A DNA stretch of 64,000 bases from NCBI RefSeq assembly GCF_008801835.1, contig NZ_VZOW01000005.1:246737-310736 (forward strand), in the 5' to 3' direction. A program made the translations under genes and the position numbers. Source of the DNA: Cupriavidus pauculus. GTDB taxonomy: Bacteria > Pseudomonadota > Gammaproteobacteria > Burkholderiales > Burkholderiaceae. The notes below the pieces were generated by a model. The model was not told the DNA's origin. It did not search any database and was given only the letters and a program-made list of their open reading frames with translations. Position 1 is the stretch's first letter, and each line of letters begins with the position of its first letter. Below, one piece after another: positions 9,439 to 17,452 of this stretch.

Positions 9439-9526
9439 CAAAAGAATCCGCCGAATCGCAGCACAGACAATCGCCCCGCGATCCACCACCGAACCGAGAT
9501 CGCCCGGCCTTATCACGGAGAGCATC

Positions 9527-10030
9527 ATGAACGCCAAGACCATCCTGACCGCCGCCACCCTTGCAGCCGCTTTTGTGACGGGCGCCGCCCAAGCAGCCCA
9601 GCCGCGCGGTGAAGTCTACGGTTATACGTATCGCATCAACGATCAACGCAGCGCCTTTACCGACGGCGCGCGCCAAGGCAAGTTCGACGCCTTCAGCGAA
9701 GGTGCGCGCATCGGCAACCGTGATGCCTACACCGACGGCGCGCGCATCAGCAACCGCGACGGCTACACCGACGGTGCACGCATCAGCAATCGCGACGGCC
9801 TGAGCGCCAGCATCGGCAATCGCGACGTGTACTCGGAGGGCGCCCGCAACGCCGATCCGTACACCGACGGCGCGCGCTTCGTAGCCGGCCTGGACCGCAC
9901 CGGCGTTTCGGCCAGCCCGGCCCGTTCTGCCGATCCGTACCTGGACGGCGCCCGCGGCAATGGCCCGCGCAACCCGTACTTCGACGGCGCACGCTCGACC
10001 GACGTGTACACCGACGGCGCACTGGTCTGA
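9527..10030 (+). CDS. Secreted protein built of [YF]-x-[DE]-G-A-R repeats
   Basis: A 167-residue protein with a clear Sec signal peptide (about residues 1-23, ending AQA-AQ). The mature part is made of nine short repeats around [YF][TSLF][DE]GA[RL], many joined by xxNRDx (for example YTDGARISNRDG). It contains no cysteine. The family is not one I can name. The repeats are acidic/Arg mixed and evenly spaced in the first half (17 to 18 residues), which would suit a repetitive surface, binding or elongated structure in the periplasm or outside. GGAGAGCATC precedes the ATG. Two operators upstream match the one before tetR, so expression is probably repressed by that TetR protein. A strong terminator follows. 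Confidence 0.75.
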   Translation: MNAKTILTAATLAAAFVTGAAQAAQPRGEVYGYTYRINDQRSAFTDGARQGKFDAFSEGARIGNRDAYTDGARISNRDGYTDGARISNRDGLSASIGNRDVYSEGARNADPYTDGARFVAGLDRTGVSASPARSADPYLDGARGNGPRNPYFDGARSTDVYTDGALV

Positions 10031-10076
10031 GCGCAACGGCGCGCGACTTGCCAGGATTTGGCGGTCGCGCCAACGC

Positions 10077-10116
10077 AGACGGGCCTCCCTCGAATCGAGA
10101 GGAAGGCCCGTCTGTT
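10077..10116 (+). terminator. Rho-independent terminator after the repeat-protein gene
   Basis: A long GC-rich hairpin with outer arms AGACGGGCCT and AGGCCCGTCT, inner arms CCTC and GAG around a short AATC loop, followed by GTTTT. It lies 46 bp past the stop codon and should end the repeat-protein transcript before the small open frame and tetR. Confidence 0.85.
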
Positions 10117-10136
10117 TTCCAACAGGAAGCACTACG

Positions 10137-10238
10137 ATGAAAACGCTTGGGCACGATGCCCTGATTCTGGGCGGATGGCTGGCACTTTGTGCAGCCAGTG
10201 GTTCAGCCGTCACGCTGGTGGTGCAAACACTGGTGTAA
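10137..10238 (+). CDS. Possible 33-residue membrane peptide
   Basis: A short frame starting at ATG 10137 with a good ribosome binding site (AGGAAG seven bases upstream) and encoding 33 residues: a short polar start (MKTLGHDALI) and one hydrophobic segment with small residues (LGGWLALCAASGSAV) ending VVQTLV. This is consistent with a single-pass membrane peptide. It sits after the terminator of the repeat-protein gene and just upstream of the tetR promoter. I do not recognise it. A chance frame cannot be excluded. Confidence 0.4.
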   Translation: MKTLGHDALILGGWLALCAASGSAVTLVVQTLV

Positions 10239-10250
10239 TCGGCCTGGAGA

Positions 10251-10297
10251 TTGACTCCGGGAAAATCCCGGTTGAGTATCTATCTTCGTGTAGATAA
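10251..10297 (+). promoter_or_regulatory. tetR promoter with operator O3
   Basis: TTGACT at 10251 and GAGTAT at 10274 with 17-bp spacing form a plausible sigma-70 promoter, with a CCGGGA/TCCCGG dyad between them. Directly after it, 10280-10297 is a near copy of the operators upstream of the repeat protein (CTATCTT-CGTG-TAGATAA). It ends 10 bp before the tetR ATG, as expected for autorepression. Confidence 0.6.
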
Positions 10298-10307
10298 AGT
10301 TCCCACC

Positions 10308-10919
10308 ATGAAAACGCAACCTGTTCGCGAGCAACTGCTCGAACACACGCTGGTGCTGATCCGCAGCCGCGGCTTCAACGGCTTCAGCTACCGCGACCTG
10401 GCCGAGCTGGTGGGGGTCAAGACCTCCAGCATCCACTATTACTTTCCTTCCAAGGACGATCTGGTCCTGGAAGCCGTGCGGGAATACAGCCGACGCATCT
10501 CCGAGCGGCTGGCGGGCATCGATTCGAGCCTGCCGGTGCTGGAGCAGGCCCGGCTTTACCTCGACCCGCTGCGCCAGACGTGCGGTTCGGGGCAGATCTG
10601 CCTGGCCGGCATGTTGTCGACGGAAATCCTGAGCCTGCCCGAATCGGTCCACCATGTGCTCAAGGAGTTCTATCACATCAACGAGGCGTGGCTGACCAAG
10701 CTGCTCGAACGCGGCCAGAAGGAGCGCGATACGCCGTATCCGGTGCCCCCGGCCATGCTGGCGCAGGTGATTTATGGATCGCTGCAAAGCGGGCTGATCG
10801 CGGCGCGGCTTTTCGGCACGCAGGAACGCCTGGAAGCGGCGGCTGAAACGCTGCTCGGCGCGCTGTGCAACAAGCGCGCGAAAGCGTTGCTGGAATCCCA
10901 GGCCGCCTGCGCCGCCTGA
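10308..10919 (+). CDS. TetR/AcrR-family transcriptional regulator
   Basis: A 203-residue TetR-type repressor. The N-terminal helix-turn-helix is at about residues 20-50 (GFNGFSYRDLAELVGVKTSS followed by HYYFPSKDDL). The C-terminal ligand domain resembles the AcuR/NemR-like group, with a Cys pair at CGSGQIC that could sense electrophiles or metals; that is inference. The ATG at 10308 was chosen because an upstream in-frame start would place the operator within the coding sequence. Three near-identical inverted repeats, one directly before this gene and two before the secreted repeat-protein gene, make those the likely regulon. Confidence 0.9.
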   Translation: MKTQPVREQLLEHTLVLIRSRGFNGFSYRDLAELVGVKTSSIHYYFPSKDDLVLEAVREYSRRISERLAGIDSSLPVLEQARLYLDPLRQTCGSGQICLAGMLSTEILSLPESVHHVLKEFYHINEAWLTKLLERGQKERDTPYPVPPAMLAQVIYGSLQSGLIAARLFGTQERLEAAAETLLGALCNKRAKALLESQAACAA

Positions 10920-10962
10920 GCGCGGCGTCGCCCCGCACCGACAAGCACAACAAAACGTCGCA

Positions 10963-10996
10963 AACGCCGGATGGCTCACGTCATCCGGCGTTTTTC
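10963..10996. terminator. Bidirectional terminator between tetR and convergent hydrolase
   Basis: An 11-bp stem, AACGCCGGATG and its complement CATCCGGCGTT, closes a short loop and is followed by TTTC on the plus strand and preceded by CAAA, so it can serve transcripts from both sides. The stop codon of the minus-strand hydrolase gene (TGA at 10981-10983) lies within the hairpin. Confidence 0.8.
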
Positions 10997-11751
10997 GTTT
11001 GGGCGTCGAAGCGGGATACCGTGTCGCACAGCCATTGGGCGTCATCGTGCGGCAGGTCGTGGCCAGCCCACGGATGCCGCGCCGTATCGACATGCGGCGC
11101 CCGCCACGCCCCAGCCAGGCGCGTCGAACAGACCGGATCGACAAGCCGGTCCGCGTCGGACGACACGATCAGGGTCGGGCAAGCCGGCGCCGTCGGCTGC
11201 GCGCGGAAGCGCGCGGCGGCGATCAACTGGCGCATCGCCGAGCGGCGCGACACGGGCGCGCTCAGGCCGATCTCCACCCAGCGCGACAGATCCGCATCGC
11301 GCGTATCGAGCCGTTCGCACGTCAGCCGATGCACGGTGCGCTCGCAGCGCGCGCGGTCATGCCAATGGCTGGCCATGCCGATCAGGGCGGCCCAGTTTTG
11401 CGGCCGCAAGCGTTCGGTTGCGGTGCTGAAGGGGCGCATGCTCGTGTTGATCAGCACCAGTTGCGCAACGTCGGCGGGCCATGCCTGTGCCCAACTGGTG
11501 GCTACCATCGCGCCGAGTGACATCGCAAGGATGCGCCACGGACCGTCTGTGCCCGATGCTCGCGCCGCGTCGCGCACGGCCTGCGCCATGCCTGCGACAT
11601 CGCCGGGCACCGGTTGCTCGCGTGCATGGCCATTGCCCGGCAGATCGATCAGCAGCGGCTGCCCGAGTCCACACGCCGCCCAGCGGGCCGGCAGGTCGTC
11701 CCAGTGGCGCGATTCGCGCGTCAGCCCGCGCAGGAAGATCCACTGACTCAT
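10981..11751 (-). CDS. Alpha/beta hydrolase
   Basis: A 256-residue alpha/beta-hydrolase-fold protein without a signal peptide. It begins MSQWIFLRGLTRESRHW, has the oxyanion region around LIDLPGNGHA and the nucleophile in AMSLGAM (a variant of GxSxG in which Ala replaces the first Gly), with later SSDADRLVDP (acid) and AGHDLPHD (His). The substrate is unknown; esterase, lactonase or thioesterase are possible. Its ATG overlaps the stop of the M14 peptidase gene (ATGA), so the two are coupled, with the LysR gene first in the same direction. Confidence 0.85.
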   Translation of the reverse strand: MSQWIFLRGLTRESRHWDDLPARWAACGLGQPLLIDLPGNGHAREQPVPGDVAGMAQAVRDAARASGTDGPWRILAMSLGAMVATSWAQAWPADVAQLVLINTSMRPFSTATERLRPQNWAALIGMASHWHDRARCERTVHRLTCERLDTRDADLSRWVEIGLSAPVSRRSAMRQLIAAARFRAQPTAPACPTLIVSSDADRLVDPVCSTRLAGAWRAPHVDTARHPWAGHDLPHDDAQWLCDTVSRFDAQTKNAG

Positions 11752-12779
11752 GGCGCGCCGTTGCGGTTCTGCCAGTGGGCGCGCGCCTGTTCCAGCAAAT
11801 GCAGGCGATGCGGACCGTGCGGCAGCCAGCGTTCGGGCGCCACCGCCACGCGGCCCAGAAAATCGAACAGGCTCACATGGCGGCGCAGCACCCGTGCGGT
11901 GCGGTGCGCCTTGATCGGGTTGAAGATGCCAGCGCGCGAGAACAGCTGGCGCGGGTTTTTCTTGATCCACAGCCACGAACCCAGCTCTAGCGTCATCGGC
12001 AGAAACAGGTTGTGCGCCGGGGTGCGGTCGTAGGCGTAGTCCCACAGGTCGCCGTGCAACAGGTACTGGTGGCTTTGCGGCTCGAATGCGTAGCCGTGGT
12101 GCGGATGGGCCTGTTCGAACATGGTCTTGAGCAGGTACATCTCCGGAAAATGCGGCATCGGCGCGTGCGTGCGCGCATAGGGAAACCAGATGCTGTCGCG
12201 CCAGCCGTAGCCCGAATGGCAATCGACGGCAAAGCTGAGCGGCCGCGTCAGCAGTTCCGTTTCCACCACGCGCAGCAGCGCCAGGCTTTCGGGTTCCATC
12301 GGCGCCCCGGCGCGGCCGCGATACCACGGCAGCCACGCGCCGATGCGCTGGCCGCCCGCCAGGAAGGGCACCGATGCGTCGGCGTTCTGCGGCGCGTTGC
12401 GCATCAGGTCGACGCCGTTCGGATTGGCGCGCGTGGCCACGTACATGCCGCCCGGATTGACGATCGGCATGAACACCAGCCGCACCGTTTCCAGCTGGCG
12501 ATGCAGCAGTTCGTCCCAGGCCAGCCTGCACAACACCGATCGCATGTAGTCGAGCACCAGTTGCGTGCCGATCCGTTCCAGCCCGTGAATGCCGCCGAAG
12601 ATGCCGATCGCGGGCGCATCGGGTGCGCGCGTGCCGAGGCTCGCCACATGCACGGCAAACGTGTGATCGCGCGCGGCCACGTTGCAGACCACTTCGGTCT
12701 GGAACCATGGCGCCCCAAGCTCCAGCAACGCCAGCAACTGGTCGTACTCGGGGAAACTGGGGCGGCCCGGATCGGTCAT
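11748..12779 (-). CDS. M14-family zinc carboxypeptidase
   Basis: A 343-residue M14 metallopeptidase. GGIHGLER provides the HxxE zinc ligands (His and Glu), DCHSGYG gives the third His, and TLELGSW carries the catalytic Glu near the C-terminus. VNPGGMYVATRANPNGVDLMRN is the family's substrate-binding region. There is no signal peptide, so it acts in the cytoplasm, perhaps on peptidoglycan fragments or small amidated compounds; the substrate cannot be told from the sequence. It lies between a LysR gene (20 bp upstream) and a coupled alpha/beta hydrolase, all in one direction. Confidence 0.88.
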   Translation of the reverse strand: MTDPGRPSFPEYDQLLALLELGAPWFQTEVVCNVAARDHTFAVHVASLGTRAPDAPAIGIFGGIHGLERIGTQLVLDYMRSVLCRLAWDELLHRQLETVRLVFMPIVNPGGMYVATRANPNGVDLMRNAPQNADASVPFLAGGQRIGAWLPWYRGRAGAPMEPESLALLRVVETELLTRPLSFAVDCHSGYGWRDSIWFPYARTHAPMPHFPEMYLLKTMFEQAHPHHGYAFEPQSHQYLLHGDLWDYAYDRTPAHNLFLPMTLELGSWLWIKKNPRQLFSRAGIFNPIKAHRTARVLRRHVSLFDFLGRVAVAPERWLPHGPHRLHLLEQARAHWQNRNGAP

Positions 12780-12799
12780 CGTAGGGGGCGTGGCGACGG

Positions 12800-13714
12800 T
12801 CAGTTCAATATAGGCGCTGGGGGCGGCGCTTCACAGCGGCGGCTGGCCGCGTGGCCCGGCGTCACCAGGCAGTCCAGCAGCGCGCCCACCAGCCGCGTGT
12901 TGCAGCGGGTCTTCAGGCAGTACAGGTATTCGTGGATCACCGGCGCATCGTTGGCGAAGCGCACCACGGCCAGCGCGGGATCGTGCGGCACTTCGCCGGC
13001 GGGCATCACGCTCGCGCCGAGGTTGTGCCGAATCGCCTCGCAGATCGCCTCGCGGCTGCCGATGACGGTGTGCGCGGGCAGCTCCGCGCCCACCGCATGC
13101 AGCGCGGATTCGGTGGCTTCGCGCGTCATCGATCCTTGCTCGCGCACCAGCAGATGGCAGCCCGACAATTCGGCTACGTCGACATGCACGCGCCGCGCGA
13201 GCGGATGCGCGGGATGCACCACCAGCACCATCGGATCCGCTGCCAGCATCACGCGATGCAGCCGGGCGTCGCCGAGCGCGTGCGACGACACGGCGGCATC
13301 GATGCGATATTCGTAGAGCGCATCGATCATCTGCTTGGAATTGCCGATCTGGATGCTGATCTCGATGGCCGGATAGCGCTGGCGAAACGCGGCCACGCTG
13401 CGCAGGATGTAGTAGGGGCCGGTGGCGCCGATGCGCAGGTTGCCAAAGCTCAGGTTGCCGGCATTGCGCAGCAGGAAATCGGCGTTGCTTTCCTGCTGGG
13501 TGATCTGCTCGGCCAGCGGCATCAGCGCTACGCCCACGTCGCTCAGGTCCACGCGGCCGGCGCGGCGGTGGAACAGCTCCACGCCGTAAAGGTCTTCGAG
13601 TTGCCGGATCCGCCCGGTGACGGTGGGCTGACTCACGCGCAACTGGCGCGCGGCGGTCGTGATGCTGCCTTGTCGAGCCACCTCGTAAAACGTCATCAAC
13701 AGGTCGCCAAGCAT
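12800..13714 (-). CDS. LysR-family transcriptional regulator
   Basis: A 304-residue LysR-type regulator with the N-terminal winged helix (LLMTFYEVARQGSITTAARQ, about 5-24) and a C-terminal periplasmic-binding-like effector domain. It is first in a same-strand cluster with the M14 peptidase and alpha/beta hydrolase and probably controls them or itself; no divergent target exists because the upstream neighbour (phospholipase C) also runs leftward. The last 20 residues are Pro/Arg-rich and unlike the conserved domain. Effector unknown. Confidence 0.88.
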   Translation of the reverse strand: MLGDLLMTFYEVARQGSITTAARQLRVSQPTVTGRIRQLEDLYGVELFHRRAGRVDLSDVGVALMPLAEQITQQESNADFLLRNAGNLSFGNLRIGATGPYYILRSVAAFRQRYPAIEISIQIGNSKQMIDALYEYRIDAAVSSHALGDARLHRVMLAADPMVLVVHPAHPLARRVHVDVAELSGCHLLVREQGSMTREATESALHAVGAELPAHTVIGSREAICEAIRHNLGASVMPAGEVPHDPALAVVRFANDAPVIHEYLYCLKTRCNTRLVGALLDCLVTPGHAASRRCEAPPPAPILN

Positions 13715-13895
13715 GCAAGTCCCGGGAGAGCCAGATCAGCCCGGGACTTTAAGTCGGAAATATGACAGCGTGACGACCGACCCACACGTTCGGCGCGACC
13801 CACCAGGCCGCGCCTGCGTCCCTCGGCGTGCGTGCAGGCGCGCGGGAGCGCGCCGGAAATCGCTGCCCGCGCGCCGGGCCGAGTGCGTCGGCGTG

Positions 13896-16037
13896 TCAGC
13901 CGCCCATCGCCGGGTCCGACGTGGTGTGCGTGCCGTTTTCCAGCCGGCCGGCAAAGCGGCGGCTGAATCCGCCTTGCTGCGTGGTCACCGTGAAGTCATA
14001 CCAGTTTGCCTGGGAGCCCACCGGCCAGTGTTGGTCCAGTTCCTTGCCGGGCGGCAGTTCGAACGCCCAGGGGCCGTCGTTGCGATAGGCATTGGGCTTC
14101 ACGGTGAACGTGCATGCCGTGCTGCCGCGATTGATCAGCGTGAGCCAGACGTGCGCATTGGCTTCGTCGTAGCAGACGCGGATCTCGGGCGCGGCGCCAC
14201 CGCCGGCCGTCTTCTGCGCGCTGACGTCGCCGGCGAACGCGCGGTGGAAACCGTTCGGGCCCAGCACCCAGAGGTCATAGCGGCCGTTGTCGGCCAGTAC
14301 ATCGAGCTTGGCGTCGAACGACTGGCCCGCATCGATCGCGTAGCGGCGCGGTACGTTGCCGAGGTTGAGCTTGTCATAGACATGGAACACCGCGGCCTGC
14401 TTGCCGTCGTTCTTGAAGCGCAGCCAGAACGTGTTGGTGTTCGGATCTTCCAGGCCGCTGACGTGCAGCGAATACGGCAGCGCGCGTGACGGCCGCGTGC
14501 CTGACTGCTGTTTGGGCATGGTCTGCGTGGCGACGCTTGGCGCGGGGATCTGCGCCTTGGCATCCTGCGCCGCGCGCAGTGCGTCGGCATCGGTCTTGAT
14601 CAGCGGCGTGAAGGCCAGCGCGGCGTTGCCATTCGGATTGACGAAGTCGAAGGCCGAAGTCAGGTCGCCCATGATCGCGCGGCGGTATGCGCTGATGTTG
14701 GTCTCGGCCACGCCAAAGCGCTGCTCCAGGAAGCGCAGCACCGACGTGTGGTCGAACACCTGCGAGTTGACCCAGCCGCCGCGGCTCCACGGCGACACCA
14801 CGTACATCGGCACGCGCGGGCCGGGGCCGAATGGCGTCTTGTCGACGCTGTAGTACTCCGGCGATGCATCCATCGACGTGTAGCCGATTGGCTTGCCGGT
14901 GCTGTCCAGCGCGGGGGCGCACGGCGGCGGCAGATGGTCGAAGAAGCCGTCGTTCTCGTCGAAATTGATCAGCAGGACCGTGCGGCTCCAGACGTCGGGA
15001 TTGGCGGTCAGCGCGTCCAGCACCTGCTGCGTGTACCACGCGCCCTGCACCGGGCTGGAAGGCCCCGGATGCTCCGAATAGGTGGCGGGCGCGACGATCC
15101 ACGACACCTGCGGCAGCGTGCCGGCCGCCACGTCGTCGCGCAGTGCCTGCAGGAAGCCGTTGTCCGGCATGGTGTTGGCAATGCCCTTGTACAGCGGGTT
15201 GCCGGCGTCGTCCGCGGCAGTGTAGGCGGGATACGGCGACCCGTTGGCCGCGTTGCCGCGCGCAGCGTTGGCGGCGCGATATTGCTGGAAGCCGGCCAGC
15301 GGATTGTCGGTGAAGTTGTCCGGCATGTTCTGGTAGACCTTCCATGTCACGCCGGCGGCCTGCAGGCGCTCGGGGTAGGTGGTCCACGTGTAGTTGATGC
15401 CGGTGGCGTCGAGCGAATCGCCGCTGTTGTCGATGACCGGGCCGCCGTTCTTGCCGAACGGATCGTTGGTGCCGGTCCAGTGGAACAGGCGGTTGGTGTT
15501 GGTGCCGCCGTGGAAGCTGCAGTGATAGGCGTCGCAGAGCGTGAACGCATCGGCCAGCGCGAACTGGAAGCCAAGCTCCTGCTGCGTGTAGTAGCCCATC
15601 GATTGCGTCTTCTTCGATGTCGGCCACGCGCTCATGCGACCCAGGTCCCACGCAGCTTGCCCATCGGGCTGGCTGTGCGGCGTGCCGCTCACGCGCTGCG
15701 CGTTGCCGACCGACTGGTCGAGGTGATACGGCAGCACGATACGGTTGGTGTTGCCGCTGGCGTAGGTCTGCTGGAACACATTGCGTCCGCCGGGCAGCGG
15801 AATCGGGAAGCGGTCGCCAAAGCCGCGCACGCCTTTCATCGTGCCGAAGTAGTTGTCGAACGAGCGGTTCTCCTGCATCAGGATGACCACGTATTCGACA
15901 TCGCGAATCGATTTGGTGGCGTTATTGGCGGGAATTGCCAGGGCGCGCCGGATGGCGGGCGGGAAGGCGGCAAGCGCGGCGGTGGCGGCGGCGCTGCCGC
16001 CGGCCATCTTCAGAAAGTTGCGTCGGCTGGAAGTCAT
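13896..16037 (-). CDS. Tat-exported phosphocholine-type phospholipase C
   Basis: A bacterial phospholipase C of the PlcH/PlcN acid-phosphatase superfamily, about 713 residues. The N-terminus has a twin-arginine signal (SRRNFLK, then an Ala-rich hydrophobic core). The catalytic start motif ENRSFDNYFG (about residues 55-64) contains the metal/nucleophile residues, and FDENDGFFDHLPPP is the later metal-site block. Two C-terminal beta-rich domains follow. These enzymes split phosphatidylcholine or sphingomyelin outside the cell and can serve phosphate or choline acquisition or virulence. ATG 16037 is chosen because it begins the Tat signal; a TTG five codons upstream is an alternative. A small lipoprotein gene lies 70 bp upstream in the same direction. 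Confidence 0.92.
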   Translation of the reverse strand: MTSSRRNFLKMAGGSAAATAALAAFPPAIRRALAIPANNATKSIRDVEYVVILMQENRSFDNYFGTMKGVRGFGDRFPIPLPGGRNVFQQTYASGNTNRIVLPYHLDQSVGNAQRVSGTPHSQPDGQAAWDLGRMSAWPTSKKTQSMGYYTQQELGFQFALADAFTLCDAYHCSFHGGTNTNRLFHWTGTNDPFGKNGGPVIDNSGDSLDATGINYTWTTYPERLQAAGVTWKVYQNMPDNFTDNPLAGFQQYRAANAARGNAANGSPYPAYTAADDAGNPLYKGIANTMPDNGFLQALRDDVAAGTLPQVSWIVAPATYSEHPGPSSPVQGAWYTQQVLDALTANPDVWSRTVLLINFDENDGFFDHLPPPCAPALDSTGKPIGYTSMDASPEYYSVDKTPFGPGPRVPMYVVSPWSRGGWVNSQVFDHTSVLRFLEQRFGVAETNISAYRRAIMGDLTSAFDFVNPNGNAALAFTPLIKTDADALRAAQDAKAQIPAPSVATQTMPKQQSGTRPSRALPYSLHVSGLEDPNTNTFWLRFKNDGKQAAVFHVYDKLNLGNVPRRYAIDAGQSFDAKLDVLADNGRYDLWVLGPNGFHRAFAGDVSAQKTAGGGAAPEIRVCYDEANAHVWLTLINRGSTACTFTVKPNAYRNDGPWAFELPPGKELDQHWPVGSQANWYDFTVTTQQGGFSRRFAGRLENGTHTTSDPAMGG

Positions 16038-16107
16038 GTCGTTGTTTGCCAAGGAAGTTCGGTTTGCGCGAAAAGGTGCGTAGGTCGGGTCGGGCGTTGC
16101 GCAGGCC

Positions 16108-16290
16108 TCAGGGCGCGCACTTCATTTGCGGTTTGACTTCGGGCGTGCCAGCGTCGGGCTTGTTGGGCGACGGGTTGCCGTTGTTGTTGTCGTCGCCGCC
16201 GCCGCAGGCGGTCAGCGCCGTGCAGAGTAGCAGGGCGGCCAGCATGCCCAGCGGGCGAACCCGGGCAACGTGTCGGATGGCTTCGGTCAT
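16108..16290 (-). CDS. Small lipoprotein upstream of phospholipase C
   Basis: A 60-residue protein with a lipoprotein signal ending in LTAC (Cys about residue 29) followed by a Gly/Asp/Asn-rich stretch (GGGDDNNNGNPSP) and a short tail ending CAP. Such short lipoproteins often precede or follow secreted hydrolase genes in Burkholderiales. Its function is unknown. It is same-strand with, and 70 bp before, the phospholipase C gene, so it is probably co-transcribed. Confidence 0.7.
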   Translation of the reverse strand: MTEAIRHVARVRPLGMLAALLLCTALTACGGGDDNNNGNPSPNKPDAGTPEVKPQMKCAP

Positions 16291-16776
16291 GGTCGTGTCT
16301 CTTGCGGGGGAGGGCCCGGCAGCCTGCGCCGCCCGGGCAAATGCGTGGTGGCATATGCGCTGTGCAGCGTAAGCAACGGCAACGGCACCCCGGTGACATC
16401 CAACCGAAAGTTTCCGATCCCGGTATTCGCACTTTTTGGTGCGTAATGTGCAGACATTGGAATTGCCTGCCAGGGGAGGGGATCCCCGTCGCGCACCAGC
16501 GTTTCAATCCCTCGAAATGCAAATTGGATGCTGCAATGCACCAAGCGCTGTGCTAAGGTTTTAGGCGTTTCCCTCAAGAAAGTGCGCACACGGCTCGCCG
16601 TCCGATCTGCGCCAGTTTCCGGGAAACCGCGCCAGTCCTGCGTTGCAGGGCGATGGCGCGGGCATTGACCTCAAAGCACCATTCTTGTTGCGGCCGCAAC
16701 GCGCCGTGACCTTGCTTGTAAACGGGGCATGCTGCCACCAATCTGGTAGGCGGAAGGGCGCTTGCAGGAGCTGCAT
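16291..16776. other. Divergent intergenic region, no gene seen
   Basis: A 486-bp gap between the lipoprotein/phospholipase C operon (left) and the WHYT protein (right). It holds a GCCCGG/CCGGGC stem (16314-16338) in the lipoprotein leader, and CGCAC/GTGCG arms around a T-run (about 16428-16443). No convincing phosphate box or other known operator was recognised. Confidence 0.4.
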
Positions 16777-17259
16777 ATGGAAAAAGAAACCGGTTACGTC
16801 TGGCATTACACAGTGGGTACGCCGTTGGCCGAGATTGCGCGGTCCGGGAGTCTCTTGCCGGCTGCCGCCCGTACACTCGATCCCCGCTCGTGCGAGGAAA
16901 TCCTCTGGTTCTCGCGCAATCAGCAATGGGACCCGTCCGCCATGAAGGACGATGGGCTGAGCCAGGCGCGCCACGCCCTCACGCGTGCCGCGCTGCACAT
17001 GCGTTTTGGCCTGTATCGGTTTGGCCTGCCGGAGGCCGATATTCGGCTCTTACCGTGGCCGACCGTCACGCGCGTGGCCGACATCGACGTGCCCGAGGCC
17101 ATGAACATGGTTGCCACCGGGCTGCGCTGCGGCGCCGCCCCGACCGACTGGATCGGCACGCTGTCGGCGATTCCGCTCGACGATTTGCGCTTCGAGCGTT
17201 GGACCGGCACATCCTGGGTGTCGGCCGACCTGAACGAACTGGTTGCCCAGTCCGCCTGA
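16777..17259 (+). CDS. Uncharacterised WHYT-motif protein, possible ADP-ribosyltransferase-like fold
   Basis: A 160-residue soluble protein of a family I know only as hypothetical. It begins VWHYTVGTPLAEIARSGSLLP, followed by EILWFSRNQQWDPSAMK. A His-Tyr-Thr start, a Gly-containing I-x-x-x-G-x-L-x-P segment and a downstream WFS block recall NAD-binding ADP-ribosyltransferase or RNA 2'-phosphotransferase folds, but the resemblance is short and unproven. There is no signal peptide. CAGGAG lies seven bases before the ATG. It stands alone; no toxin-antitoxin partner is visible beside it. Confidence 0.65.
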   Translation: MEKETGYVWHYTVGTPLAEIARSGSLLPAAARTLDPRSCEEILWFSRNQQWDPSAMKDDGLSQARHALTRAALHMRFGLYRFGLPEADIRLLPWPTVTRVADIDVPEAMNMVATGLRCGAAPTDWIGTLSAIPLDDLRFERWTGTSWVSADLNELVAQSA

Positions 17260-17452
17260 GATGCGCTGGGATGTACTCAGATGCGCCGCGATGCGCCTGA
17301 GTTGAGCCTCAAGCACCCCTTAGTCCCGCTTAGCGATTGCGCATGAATCGCGTCGACATTGCGGCCCCGGTCGCGACCTGATCACATCCCGCACCATCCT
17401 GCTCGCATCCGTTGTGCCATCGATGCGGATGCTGCGTGCCGGGTACGGCGCG

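Larger units (their letters stand above)
9004..9526. other. Intergenic promoter region with TetR-type operators
   Basis: This stretch without a gene separates the hydrolase (transcribed left) from the secreted repeat protein (transcribed right). From about 9230 it is AT-richer than its surroundings. It contains two perfect 18-bp inverted repeats (annotated separately) and a looser pair GGACAG/CTGTCC about 35 bp apart (9317-9363). A TTGTCA hexamer at 9381 and a GATAAAT at 9414 are possible promoter elements just ahead of the second operator, but their spacing is poor. AT-rich sequence then leads to the ribosome binding site of the repeat protein. Confidence 0.5.

Noticed and set aside
9527..10030. 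Repeat block considered as a CRISPR or DNA repeat array
   Set aside because: The repeats are degenerate at the DNA level and coherent at the protein level, with a signal peptide and ribosome binding site. It is a repeat protein gene.
10981..12708. Extended minus-strand frame fusing upstream sequence to the alpha/beta hydrolase
   Set aside because: The extra N-terminal part is the out-of-frame shadow of the M14 peptidase gene. The hydrolase starts at the ATG that overlaps the peptidase stop.
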